A stretch of 64,000 nt of DNA from Niveibacterium umoris (lineage in GTDB: Bacteria; Pseudomonadota; Gammaproteobacteria; Burkholderiales; Rhodocyclaceae). Location of the stretch: assembly GCF_014197015.1 (NCBI RefSeq), contig NZ_JACIET010000001.1, positions 1,364,001 through 1,428,000 on the forward strand, in the 5' to 3' direction. A program made the position numbers and the translations under genes. The stretch's first letter is position 1; the number at the start of each line of letters is the position of its first letter. Shown here one piece after another: positions 1 through 8,375 of this stretch. A model generated the notes under the pieces. It did not search any database and had not been told where the DNA came from. It saw only the letters and a program-made list of their open reading frames with translations.

Positions 1-1
1 G

Positions 2-862
2 ATGAGCCGAGATTTCTGCGTGACCTGTTATGGCCTCGCCGCGAGCAGGTGGGTCAGCTTCGTGCTGGCCTCGCACCCGAAGGTCTTCGTCGCCCACGGT
101 ACCTATGAACTGGATTCGATCATGCGGGGCAGCTTCGATTCCGAGCGCACGATCGGCAAGGAAAGCGACAATCTCGACGCCCTCGAACGCGGCCGCGAAC
201 TCCATCGCCTGATCAAGCGTTCGCCGCTCAAAGCACTGTATGACCAGTACCGGGCGCTATGGCCGCAGGCCGAGGTCTACGGAAACGTCCACAGCTTTGT
301 GCCGGTAGAGCTCTACGCCAAACCGGACATCTCCGAGATGGATCTCAATGTGGTGAATCTCCTGCGCCACCCGGTCAGCTTCGTGGACTGCCATAACACG
401 ATCGTGCTGCAGGCCCAGCAGACCGAGGAGCTCAAACAGCACTACGAGACGATGTATGCGCGTCAGGTACTGCCGGCACTCGAACGAGACGGCGCCCTCG
501 ACCCATCGGCATATGTCTCCCTGGAAGACAAGGCCTTCCTGATCAGTTGCTTCTCGGTGGTCGGCCAGGCAAAGGATCTGATCGCTCACCCGATGCCGGC
601 CTTCCGCATGGAACAGCTGACTACCGATGGCGACGCACTCGCCGGGTTCTGCCGGACGGTCACGGGCTTCGAATACGACCCCGCGGCGCTTGCCGCATTC
701 ATCGCGAAGGGCAGCATCAACAACCATCGCAAGAAGGAAGCTCTGCGCCAGCCAGCCGAGATCTACGCCGCCTGGTCGCCGCGATACCAGCGGGCCTTCG
801 AGATGCTGATTGCACGACCCTACCGCGAGGTCTTCGGCGAGGTCGGCTATCCGCTCGCCTGA
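2..862 (+). CDS. Sulfotransferase-like protein (possible 5' edge)
   Basis: A 286-residue protein related to PAPS-dependent sulfotransferases. The N-terminus (residues 5-20, CYGLAAS...W) sits where the family has its 5'-phosphosulfate loop. LLRHPVSF near residue 120 resembles the 3'-phosphate-binding segment. It would move sulfate from PAPS onto an acceptor, here probably a sugar because the downstream genes make nucleotide sugars. The ATG lies at the second base of the window in the arrangement gATGA, which would fit overlap with an upstream stop codon. A slightly longer protein cannot be excluded. The next sulfotransferase starts 33 bases downstream and an APS kinase follows. The family call is moderately sure; the acceptor is unknown. 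Confidence 0.6.
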   Translation: MSRDFCVTCYGLAASRWVSFVLASHPKVFVAHGTYELDSIMRGSFDSERTIGKESDNLDALERGRELHRLIKRSPLKALYDQYRALWPQAEVYGNVHSFVPVELYAKPDISEMDLNVVNLLRHPVSFVDCHNTIVLQAQQTEELKQHYETMYARQVLPALERDGALDPSAYVSLEDKAFLISCFSVVGQAKDLIAHPMPAFRMEQLTTDGDALAGFCRTVTGFEYDPAALAAFIAKGSINNHRKKEALRQPAEIYAAWSPRYQRAFEMLIARPYREVFGEVGYPLA

Positions 863-895
863 TCACCGATCATAGCCCTGGCGAGGAGCAGGATC

Positions 896-2572
896 ATGCG
901 CACACTCGACATCCAGCCACTGGTCGTCGGAACACCCCGTTCCGGCTTCTCGCTTCTGATCGCCATGATCCAGCGGATCATGGATTACCGGAAGGTGAGC
1001 TTTGCCCGTACACCGCAGCAAGAGGCCATCACCCGCTTGATGCCGCTCTTCTCGTATGCGCTGAACAAGTCCTATGAGGATGTGTTCGTGGCGCACGGAC
1101 TCGGCGAGCGTTTGCTGTACAACGGTGAATTCCAGTTACTAGTAGGTGGGCCGAAGTGGCTCGTGCCCGGCGAGCCATGGATGGGCGTACGCAAGTACAT
1201 CGGCTGCCTCGGACACGCCGACTTCCTGCTGGTGACAAAGCACCCCCGCATCCTGTTCGATTATCACGGCGTCCGCCACTCGCACGACGCGCCGCAGCGC
1301 TGGGCCGAAGACCCGGGTTTCTCCGCCTGTCACCGATTCGCGACGATCCGTCACCCGCTCGACATGTTCAACTCGGCGGTGCATTCGATCAATGCGCTTG
1401 CCAGCGAATACCTGCAGCGATTCCGCCCCGGCGCGGATGAATCGGCCCTTCGCCGCGAGATCGCGCTCAACAAGCTCTCCGATCCGCGCATCTGCAAGGG
1501 CCTGATGTCGCACCAGCTCAAGTACTGGAAGGAGTATCTGCCGTGTCGGCCGCGCTACGCCGAACTGCGCTGGGAAGACGTGATCGCCGATCCGGTGGCC
1601 AGCCTGCAGTGGGTCGCCACGCAACTCGGACTGGAACTCTCGGCAACGGAGGCGGAGGCCGTCTGGAAGCCGATGGATCACCGCAATCTGCTCGTCTACC
1701 ACCAGCACAACTACCGCAAGGGTCACGGCATCGTCGGCGACTGGCTGACGCATCTGCGGCCTGCGCATGTCAGGATGGCTCGGGAGATGGGCCTGCTCGA
1801 GGTAGCCGAAACGCTCGGATACTCGCTTGACGACTGGTCGGAGGACGCGCCGGCCAATGAGTTCCAGCAGGTGCTGGACGACTGCCTGAATCGCGGCGAG
1901 GTCTTTCCGATGACGGACCCGGAACTGGCCGGCTTCTGTTTCAACAAGTCGAATATCGACGCAAGCGCATTCAACTTCAAGAGCTTTGCCGGACGCAAAT
2001 GGGCCTATGTCGAGCGCTCCACCCTGTCCGACGACGCGATCGTTCAGGCGGTGCTTGAACGGGCGGAAGAAGGCTGCGAGGCAGTCAATGCCATTGCCTT
2101 GCAAATCGAAGCTTCGCCGGGCGGGAGCGTGGAGAAAATACTCTCGCAGGTGGCTGATGCCTGCGCCGGGCTCGTTCGCGACGATGCAGGCCAGGCGCTC
2201 CTGGATCAGGCGCTCATGACCGACGGCGCCAGGAACGGCAACCTCCTGAACGCCCTGCAGGGTATGTCACCCGGAAGTATCATCTGGGGACTGGGCAAGG
2301 ATCTGCTTCAACTGCGCGCACAGAACGAGGCCGGCTTCGACGCGCTGCTCCGCCAGAAGGCGGCCCGACTGGCCGATGCCGCCCTGGCTGGCCGGAGCTT
2401 TGCCGGCCTGGAGGTGAAGCGTTTTGAAGACTGCGTGACGGACCAGATGCCAGACGTGGTAATGACACCCTTCTCTGCCCAGACGCGCATCCAGATGCGC
2501 CGTTCGGCCGCAGCCCGCTGCCCGCAGGCGCGTATCATCGACCCCTACAGGACTGCGTCCGCGGAACACTGA
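896..2572 (+). CDS. Sulfotransferase with long C-terminal extension
   Basis: A 558-residue sulfotransferase-family protein. The 5'-phosphosulfate loop is GTPRSGFSLL at residues 12-21, and RHPLDMFNSAVHS near residue 150 matches the 3'-phosphate-binding segment. Typical bacterial sulfotransferase domains run about 250-320 residues. Here a further 250 or so residues (from about 310 to the end) follow the catalytic domain, and I do not recognise them. The start ATG follows a purine-rich GGAGCAGG. It lies 33 bases after the previous sulfotransferase and 26 bases before the APS kinase gene, so donor supply and transfer look co-transcribed. The substrate is not predictable; a surface or flagellar glycan is the contextual guess. 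Confidence 0.7.
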   Translation: MRTLDIQPLVVGTPRSGFSLLIAMIQRIMDYRKVSFARTPQQEAITRLMPLFSYALNKSYEDVFVAHGLGERLLYNGEFQLLVGGPKWLVPGEPWMGVRKYIGCLGHADFLLVTKHPRILFDYHGVRHSHDAPQRWAEDPGFSACHRFATIRHPLDMFNSAVHSINALASEYLQRFRPGADESALRREIALNKLSDPRICKGLMSHQLKYWKEYLPCRPRYAELRWEDVIADPVASLQWVATQLGLELSATEAEAVWKPMDHRNLLVYHQHNYRKGHGIVGDWLTHLRPAHVRMAREMGLLEVAETLGYSLDDWSEDAPANEFQQVLDDCLNRGEVFPMTDPELAGFCFNKSNIDASAFNFKSFAGRKWAYVERSTLSDDAIVQAVLERAEEGCEAVNAIALQIEASPGGSVEKILSQVADACAGLVRDDAGQALLDQALMTDGARNGNLLNALQGMSPGSIIWGLGKDLLQLRAQNEAGFDALLRQKAARLADAALAGRSFAGLEVKRFEDCVTDQMPDVVMTPFSAQTRIQMRRSAAARCPQARIIDPYRTASAEH

Positions 2573-2598
2573 TCGCCTGACAGCCGGACATTCAAATC

Positions 2599-3138
2599 GT
2601 GAGCATCCATCCCACAACACACTCACCTGCACCACGCACCCTCTGGTTCACCGGCCTCTCGGGTGCCGGCAAGTCCACGCTGGCGCGCACCCTGGAACGT
2701 GAATTGCAGGCCGCGGGGCATGCTGCCTACGTACTCGACGGAGACGAGTTGCGGACCGGCCTGTGTCGTGACCTGGGCTTTTCACCGGCCGACCGCGCCG
2801 AGAACATCCGGCGCGTCGCCGAGGTCGCGCGCATCATGAACCATGCCGGCCTGACCGTACTCGTGGCGCTGGTCAGCCCCTTCGAACGCGATCGCCAGAA
2901 TGCACGCTCGATCATCGGCGAAGCAGCCTTCCGCGAGATTCACGTGTCGACGCCACTCGGCGTATGCGAAGCGCGGGATCCCAAATCGCTTTATCGCAAG
3001 GCACGGGCCGGCCAGATCCCGGAGTTCACCGGCGTCAGCTCGCCCTACGAACCGCCGAGCTCACCCGAGCTCGTCCTCGACACGACGAGCGTTTCGCTCG
3101 ACGACGCGATGAAGCAGCTTCGGGAACTGCTGGCCTGA
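2599..3138 (+). CDS. cysC: Adenylylsulfate (APS) kinase
   Basis: APS kinase, 179 residues, which phosphorylates adenylylsulfate with ATP to give PAPS, the donor for sulfotransferases. The Walker A motif GLSGAGKST occupies residues 19-27. The family DGDELRTGLCRDLGFS and RAENIRR segments follow, and ARDPKSLYRKARAG and the FTGVSSPYEPP segment complete the signature. The start is a GTG; no in-frame ATG precedes the Walker motif. It is somewhat shorter than the roughly 200 residues of the E. coli enzyme. No ATP sulfurylase (CysD/CysN or Sat) lies in the window, so APS must come from elsewhere. Placement directly after two sulfotransferases suggests a dedicated PAPS supply for glycan sulfation rather than assimilation. 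Confidence 0.92.
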   Translation: MSIHPTTHSPAPRTLWFTGLSGAGKSTLARTLERELQAAGHAAYVLDGDELRTGLCRDLGFSPADRAENIRRVAEVARIMNHAGLTVLVALVSPFERDRQNARSIIGEAAFREIHVSTPLGVCEARDPKSLYRKARAGQIPEFTGVSSPYEPPSSPELVLDTTSVSLDDAMKQLRELLA

Positions 3139-3203
3139 AAGGCGAACAAGACGACGCGGCCGATTTCGATCCAGATCGGAAATTGGCGCAGAAAAACCAG
3201 ACC

Positions 3204-4163
3204 ATGACCAACGATCGCCTATACATCAGCGGACATACCGGACTACTGGGCAGCGCTCTCCACCGCCTTGTGCCTGCCGGGCGGCACCTGATACTACGCA
3301 CGCACCGCGAACTGGATCTTCGCCACGCGGAGCCGACGAGCGCGCTGTTCGAAACAGAACGCCCCGGCACTGCAATCCTGGCCGCCGCCCGGGTGGGCGG
3401 CATTCATGCCAACAACACCTTTCCGGTCCAATTCCTTGCTGACAACTTGGCGATCTACAGCAGTTGCATAAAGGCAGCTCATCAGGCGGGCGTCGGGCGG
3501 CTGATCGTCGTTGGTTCGAACTGCTCGTACCCGCGCGGAGCGGCTCATCCCATAGGCGAAGCGGCCTTGTTCCAGGGAGAGGTCGAGCCAACCAACTCCG
3601 CGTTCGCGATGGCCAAGCTGGCCGCGATCGAACTGTGCCGCGCCTATAACGCCGAATTCGGTACCCGCTTCCTGGTGGTGATGCCAACCAGTCTCTACGG
3701 CCCTGGCGACAACTACGACCCGGCGAACTCGCATGTCGCCGCAGCGATGATCCGGCGCTTCGTGAAAGCGGCGAAAGACCGCACGCCGGTGGAAACCATC
3801 TGGGGGTCCGGTACGCCTTTGCGCGAACTCCTCTACGTGGATGACTGCGCCGCTGCGATTCACCTTCTTGCCAATCTGCCGGACGCTCAATTCGACGCAT
3901 TGCTCGCCGCCAGCCGCTACCCGGTGATCAACATCGGCGGCGGCACGGAAGTCTCCATCCTCAAGCTGGCGCAAAAAGTTGCCGATATCGTGGGTTATAC
4001 GGGCGAGATTCGTACCGACCCTGCGAAACCGGACGGCGTGCCGCGCAAGCTGCTCGACAATTCCCGGATGGCTGCGCTGGGTTGGCAAGCGAAAGTCTCG
4101 CTCGATGAGGGACTGCGACTTGCGCTGGCGGACTATCGGGCCCGCTACCCGGCAAACGACTGA
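3204..4163 (+). CDS. GDP-L-fucose-synthase-like SDR, catalytic Tyr replaced by Phe
   Basis: A 319-residue extended SDR closely resembling GDP-4-keto-6-deoxymannose epimerase/reductase (Fcl/WcaG, also ColC). The NAD(P) motif GHTGLLGSAL is at residues 10-19. VGGIHANNT, the Ser/Cys segment GSNCSYP (Ser105, Cys107), PTSLYGP, NSHVAAAMIRRF and WGSGTPLREL are all recognisable. The SDR YxxxK motif reads FAMAK, with Phe134 and Lys138, so the catalytic tyrosine is lost. The residues used for epimerisation in E. coli Fcl (Cys109 and His179) have counterparts here. The ATG at 3204 starts right at the family N-terminus; the frame is open further upstream but that part is not family-like. It may epimerise without reducing, or reduce poorly. 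The next gene is a 3-dehydratase. Confidence 0.82.
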   Translation: MTNDRLYISGHTGLLGSALHRLVPAGRHLILRTHRELDLRHAEPTSALFETERPGTAILAAARVGGIHANNTFPVQFLADNLAIYSSCIKAAHQAGVGRLIVVGSNCSYPRGAAHPIGEAALFQGEVEPTNSAFAMAKLAAIELCRAYNAEFGTRFLVVMPTSLYGPGDNYDPANSHVAAAMIRRFVKAAKDRTPVETIWGSGTPLRELLYVDDCAAAIHLLANLPDAQFDALLAASRYPVINIGGGTEVSILKLAQKVADIVGYTGEIRTDPAKPDGVPRKLLDNSRMAALGWQAKVSLDEGLRLALADYRARYPAND

Positions 4164-4186
4164 TCCCCGAACAAACGGAACGCGAC

Positions 4187-5356
4187 ATGTATTACGAACT
4201 GGCAGCAAGCACCTGGGGCGCCGAGGAAATCGCGGCGCTCCACCGCGTCATCGACAGCGGCATGTTCACGATGGGCGAGAACGTGCGCCGCTTCGAGGAG
4301 GCTTTCGCCGCGCGCTTTGGCAAGCGCCATGCGGTGATGGTCAACTCGGGCTCGTCGGCCAATCTGGTCGGCGTGGCGGCGCTCTCGTTCAAGCAACACA
4401 AACCGCTGCAGCGTGGCGACGAAATCATCGTACCCGCGATCTCGTGGTCGACCACCTTCCACCCGCTGCAGCAGTACGGCCTCAAGCTGCGTTTCGTCGA
4501 CGTCGATCTGCAGACGCTGAACATCGACGTCAGCCAGCTCGAAGCCGCGCTGACACCGCAGACCCGCGCAGTAATGGCGGTGAGCATTCTGGGCAACCCA
4601 GCCGAGCTGCCCACCTTGCGCGCCTTCTGCGACAAGCATGGCCTCTACCTGTTCGAGGACAACTGCGAATCGATGGACGCCAAGGTGGACGGCCGCTACA
4701 CCGGCACCTTCGGCGATATCAACACATTCAGCTTCTTCTTCTCGCACCACATCTCGACGATGGAAGGCGGGATGATCCTGACCGACGACGACGAGTTGTT
4801 CGCGCTGTGCCGTGCGATCCGCAACCACGGCTGGACGCGCGACCAGCCGCCCGGCAGCCCCTTGTACGAGAAGCGCGACGACGACTTCTTCGAGGCCTAC
4901 CGCTTCATCGTGCCGGGCTACAACGTGCGCCCGCTGGAGCTTTCCGGCGCCGTTGGTCTCGAACAACTGAACAAGCTGGACGACTTCACCGCCGCGCGCC
5001 GCGCCAACGCGCGCCACTTCCAGGCGCTGTTCGCGAACGACCCGCGCTTCATCATCCAGCGCGAGAACGGCGAATCGAGCTGGTTCTCCTTCACGCTGAT
5101 CCTGAACCCTGCGATGGACCTCGACCGGCGCCACGTGATGCGCTCGATGAAGGACGCGGACATCGGCTTCCGCATCATCACCGGCGGCAACTTCCTGCGC
5201 CACGACGCAATCAAGTACTACGACTACGACTGCGTTGGCGAAATCATCAACGCGAATACCGCCCATGATCGGGGCTTTTTCGTCGGTAACCATCCCTTCG
5301 ATTTGCGCGATCGTATCGACACACTGCAGCGTGTGCTCGACACCGCAACCCGCTAA
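4187..5356 (+). CDS. DegT-fold nucleotide-sugar 3-dehydratase (ColD/RfbH type)
   Basis: A 389-residue member of the DegT/DnrJ/EryC1/StrS aminotransferase fold. In true sugar aminotransferases the PLP Schiff-base lysine sits in SFHPxKxxxxGEGG. Here the segment is SFFFSHHISTMEGG (residues 182-195), with His187 in the lysine position. Replacement of Lys by His is the hallmark of PMP-dependent dehydratases such as ColD (GDP-4-keto-6-deoxymannose 3-dehydratase) and RfbH/E1, which remove the C3 hydroxyl. NSGSSANL (53-60) and FEDNCESM (156-163, with the PLP-ring Asp) are present. The length equals that of ColD. It starts 23 bases after the Fcl-like gene, which fits a GDP-3,6-dideoxy-4-keto-hexose intermediate. 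No N-terminal 4Fe-4S cysteines are seen, favouring ColD over RfbH. Confidence 0.82.
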   Translation: MYYELAASTWGAEEIAALHRVIDSGMFTMGENVRRFEEAFAARFGKRHAVMVNSGSSANLVGVAALSFKQHKPLQRGDEIIVPAISWSTTFHPLQQYGLKLRFVDVDLQTLNIDVSQLEAALTPQTRAVMAVSILGNPAELPTLRAFCDKHGLYLFEDNCESMDAKVDGRYTGTFGDINTFSFFFSHHISTMEGGMILTDDDELFALCRAIRNHGWTRDQPPGSPLYEKRDDDFFEAYRFIVPGYNVRPLELSGAVGLEQLNKLDDFTAARRANARHFQALFANDPRFIIQRENGESSWFSFTLILNPAMDLDRRHVMRSMKDADIGFRIITGGNFLRHDAIKYYDYDCVGEIINANTAHDRGFFVGNHPFDLRDRIDTLQRVLDTATR

Positions 5357-5378
5357 CGCGTAAAGGCTTAGACACACC

Positions 5379-6311
5379 ATGAAGATTCTGGTCACCGGCG
5401 GCGCCGGCTACATCGGCTCCGTCCTCGTCCCCGAACTGCTGGCGGCTGGCCACGAAGTCACCGTGGTCGACAATTTCATGTACAAGCAGGCCAGCCTCGG
5501 CCATGTCTGCGCGCACCCGAAGTTCGACCTGGTGCGTGGTGATGTGCGCATCGAGAACGTGATGAAGCCGCTCATCGCCCAGGCCGACGCGATCATCCCG
5601 CTCGCCGCCTATGTCGGCGCCCCGCTCTGCGCGCGCGACCCGGTCGGCGCCTCGAGCACCAACCACGATGCGATCGAGATGATGCTGCGGCACGTGAGCC
5701 AGGAGCAGCGCATCGTGATGCCGACGACGAACTCGGCCTACGGCACCGGCGACGAGAACAACTACTGCGACGAGAACTCACCACTGAAGCCGATCTCGCT
5801 CTACGCGATCGAGAAGGTGAAGGTGGAGCAGATGCTGCTGCAACACCCGAATGCGATCAGCTTCCGCCTCGCCACCGTGTTCGGCATGTCGCCGCGCATG
5901 CGCATCGACCTGCTGGTGAACGACTTCACCTACCGCGCCGTGAACGATCGTTTCATCGTGCTGTTCGAAGCCCACTTCAAGCGCAACTACATTCACGTTC
6001 GCGATGTGGTGCGTGCCTTCATCCACGGCTTCGACAATTTCGAAACGATGCGCGGCCAGATCTACAACATGGGGCTTTCCAGCGCGAACATTTCCAAGCT
6101 GGAACTCTGCCAGCGCATCGCCCTTCAGGTGCCGGACTTCACCTTCCTCGAAGCGCCGCTCGGCAAAGACCCGGATCAGCGCAACTACATCGTCTCGAAC
6201 GAAAAGGTCGAGGCCACCGGTTACCGCACCGCCTATACACTCGACGACGGCATCCGCGAGCTGATCAAGGGCTACCAGATGCTGAAGAACACGCAGTACG
6301 GCAATGTCTGA
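5379..6311 (+). CDS. NAD-dependent epimerase/dehydratase (extended SDR)
   Basis: A 310-residue extended SDR acting on a nucleotide sugar. It has the Rossmann motif TGGAGYIGS (residues 6-14), AAYVGAP, the Ser/Thr-rich TTNSAYGTG, and an intact catalytic YAIEK motif, in contrast to the Fcl-like SDR two genes upstream. SFRLATVFGMSPRMR and HVRDVVRAF are typical of UDP-glucose 4-epimerase-like and related family members. The exact reaction (epimerisation, reduction or 4,6-dehydration) cannot be read from the sequence. It may supply the reductive step that the Phe-substituted SDR lacks. The end overlaps the Nudix gene by 8 bases, so the two are translationally coupled. Confidence 0.8.
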   Translation: MKILVTGGAGYIGSVLVPELLAAGHEVTVVDNFMYKQASLGHVCAHPKFDLVRGDVRIENVMKPLIAQADAIIPLAAYVGAPLCARDPVGASSTNHDAIEMMLRHVSQEQRIVMPTTNSAYGTGDENNYCDENSPLKPISLYAIEKVKVEQMLLQHPNAISFRLATVFGMSPRMRIDLLVNDFTYRAVNDRFIVLFEAHFKRNYIHVRDVVRAFIHGFDNFETMRGQIYNMGLSSANISKLELCQRIALQVPDFTFLEAPLGKDPDQRNYIVSNEKVEATGYRTAYTLDDGIRELIKGYQMLKNTQYGNV

Positions 6312-6879
6312 CACGCCGATCACCCTCCTCGCTCGCAAGGAGATCGCGCAGAACACGGTGTACCGCGTCTGCTTCGATCACATCCGCAGCTCCAACGGGG
6401 AGGAGGTCGGCAGTTTTCTGGCGGTGGTACCCAAGGCGCTCGGCGCCGACCAGCTCGGCGGCGTGTGCGTGCTGCCGCTGGCGGTTGGCAAGGTAGGCCT
6501 GCTGAAGGTGTGGCGCCACCCGCTCGGTCGCAGCGGTTACGAAATTCCCCGCGGCTTCATCGACGAAGGCGAATCGGCACTCGCCGCCGCGCAGCGCGAA
6601 CTGGTGGAAGAAACCGGCATCGTCATCGACGCCGCACACCTGGAACCGCTCGGCCACTTCACACCCGAGGCCGCGCTGCTGCAGGCGCGCGTGGCGCTAT
6701 TCGTGGCGCACCTGCCGGGAGCCTTCGGCGCGGCCGGCCCGGAAATGGGCCACACCGGGTTCGACTGGCTGCCCGAAGCCGAGGTACGCGAAATGCTCGC
6801 CCGTGGCGAGATTGAAGACCCAGCCACCAACATCGCGTGGCTGCGCTACTCGCTGAACAAGGGAGGCCAGCATGGCTGA
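6304..6879 (+). CDS. Nudix hydrolase
   Basis: A 191-residue Nudix protein. The complete Nudix box G(x5)E(x7)REUxEExGU occupies residues 84-106: it begins GFIDEGESALAAAQREL and ends VEETGI. The flanks resemble ADP-ribose/NDP-sugar pyrophosphatases (NudF/AdpP type): LLKVWRHPLGRSGYEIPRG precedes the box and HFTPEAALLQARVALF follows. Such enzymes split nucleoside diphosphate sugars at the pyrophosphate. In this operon it could trim a nucleotide-sugar intermediate or remove a dead-end product. It overlaps the epimerase end by 8 bases and the radical SAM start by 8 bases. Confidence 0.82.
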   Translation: MSDTPITLLARKEIAQNTVYRVCFDHIRSSNGEEVGSFLAVVPKALGADQLGGVCVLPLAVGKVGLLKVWRHPLGRSGYEIPRGFIDEGESALAAAQRELVEETGIVIDAAHLEPLGHFTPEAALLQARVALFVAHLPGAFGAAGPEMGHTGFDWLPEAEVREMLARGEIEDPATNIAWLRYSLNKGGQHG

Positions 6880-8365
6880 CACCATCGACGTCCTGCTGAT
6901 CAACCCGGGCGATCATCGCGGCACCTATCAGGGCTTGGGCGAGACTATCGCCGCGATCGAGCCGCCGGTATTCGCCGGCCTGTTTGCGACCTACCTGCGC
7001 AAGAAAGGCAAGCGCGTCGCGATCTACGATGTGCCGGCCACCCGCGAATCGGCCGAGCAGGCGGTCACGAACATGCTGGCGCAGTACGCGCCGAAGCTGG
7101 TGGTGCTCGTGGTGTACGGCCTGCAGCCCTCCGCCTCGACGCAGAACATGCCGTCGGCCGGCAAGATCGCGCGGCTGATCAAGGCACAGTCGGCGGTGCC
7201 GGTGATGATGACCGGCACGCACCCGGCCGCCCTGCCTGACCTGACGATGCGTGAAGAGCAGGTCGACTTTGTCTGCAGTCTGGAAGGCCCGGTCACAATC
7301 CTGAAGACCATCGACGCGCTCGATGCGGGCATGACCGACTTCTCGGACATCCCCTCGCTGTGGTGGAAGCGAGGCAAGCTGGTGATGGCGCCGCAATCGG
7401 CTGAAGCCCTGGTGGCTGACCTCGATACAGAGATGCCCGGCATCGCCTGGGATCTGCTCGACATGTCGCGCTACCGCGCACACAACTGGCACTGCTTCGA
7501 CCACATCGACCAGCGCACGCCCTACGCGTCGATCCATACCAGCCTCGGTTGCCCCTTCAAGTGCAACTTCTGCTGCATCAACGCACCCTTCGGCAAGAAC
7601 GCCTACCGCATGTGGAGCCCCGAAACGGTAGTCGCCGAAATCGACCATCTGGTGAAGACCTACGGGGTGAAGAACATCAAGTTCGTCGACGAGATGTTCG
7701 TGCTCAACCGTCGTCACGTCGAAGGGATCTGCGACCTGCTGATCGAACGCGGCTACGACCTCAATATCTGGGCCTATGCCCGTGTCGACACGGTGAAGGA
7801 CGACATGCTCGGCAAGTTGCGCGCCGCCGGCTTCAACTGGCTTTGCCTGGGCATCGAGAGCGGCAGCGAGCATGTGCGCGACGGCGCCGAGAAGTCTTTC
7901 GGCTCAGACGAGATCATCGACATCGTGCGCAAGATCCAGGCGCACGGCATCCGCGTGATGGGCAACTACATCTTCGGCCTGCCCGACGACACGCACGAAT
8001 CGATGCAGGCCACGCTGGACCTGGCGCTCGAACTCAACTGCGAGTTCGCCAACTTCTACTCGGCGATGGCCTACCCCGGCTCGCAGCTCTACACCATGGC
8101 CAAGCGCGAAGGCATCGCCCTGCCGCCTCACTGGGGCGCCTACTCGCAGCACGCTTGGGACACCATGCCGCTCGCCAACAAGGCACTGAGTGCGGCCGAG
8201 ATCCTCGCCTTCCGCGACCATGCGTTCAACACCTATTTCAGCTCGTCGCGCTACCGCGACATGGTGCTGGAGAAGTTCGGCCAGCCGGTGCTCGACCACC
8301 TCGACGAAGTGCTTTCGATCAAGCTGCGTCGCAAGCTGCTCGAAGAAGCGCCGGTGACGGCCTGA
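6872..8365 (+). CDS. B12-binding-domain radical SAM protein
   Basis: A 497-residue radical SAM enzyme. The N-terminal 170 or so residues have the layout of a cobalamin-binding Rossmann domain (VLLINPGD..., GTHPAALPD), although no classic DxHxxG base-off motif is evident. The 4Fe-4S motif CxxxCxxC reads CPFKCNFC, with Cys227, Cys231 and Cys234. KFVDEMFVLN, WAYARVDTV, GIESGSE and GNYIFGLPDDTHESM are standard TIM-barrel strands of the class B radical SAM group. Members of this group C-methylate or otherwise remodel unactivated carbons. In this operon the substrate is likely a sugar or an acyl group. The gene overlaps the Nudix gene by 8 bases and runs into the transketolase pair with 10 bases between. 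The substrate is not predictable. Confidence 0.82.
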   Translation: MADTIDVLLINPGDHRGTYQGLGETIAAIEPPVFAGLFATYLRKKGKRVAIYDVPATRESAEQAVTNMLAQYAPKLVVLVVYGLQPSASTQNMPSAGKIARLIKAQSAVPVMMTGTHPAALPDLTMREEQVDFVCSLEGPVTILKTIDALDAGMTDFSDIPSLWWKRGKLVMAPQSAEALVADLDTEMPGIAWDLLDMSRYRAHNWHCFDHIDQRTPYASIHTSLGCPFKCNFCCINAPFGKNAYRMWSPETVVAEIDHLVKTYGVKNIKFVDEMFVLNRRHVEGICDLLIERGYDLNIWAYARVDTVKDDMLGKLRAAGFNWLCLGIESGSEHVRDGAEKSFGSDEIIDIVRKIQAHGIRVMGNYIFGLPDDTHESMQATLDLALELNCEFANFYSAMAYPGSQLYTMAKREGIALPPHWGAYSQHAWDTMPLANKALSAAEILAFRDHAFNTYFSSSRYRDMVLEKFGQPVLDHLDEVLSIKLRRKLLEEAPVTA

Positions 8366-8375
8366 GGAGATGCAG

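Noticed and set aside
4187-5356. Annotation as a sugar aminotransferase (VioA/PseC type)
   Set aside because: The Schiff-base lysine is replaced by His, so a dehydratase is more likely.
4145-5395. A 416-codon - strand frame opposite the ColD-like gene
   Set aside because: Shadow frame with no recognisable domain; the + strand gene is clear and coupled to its neighbours.
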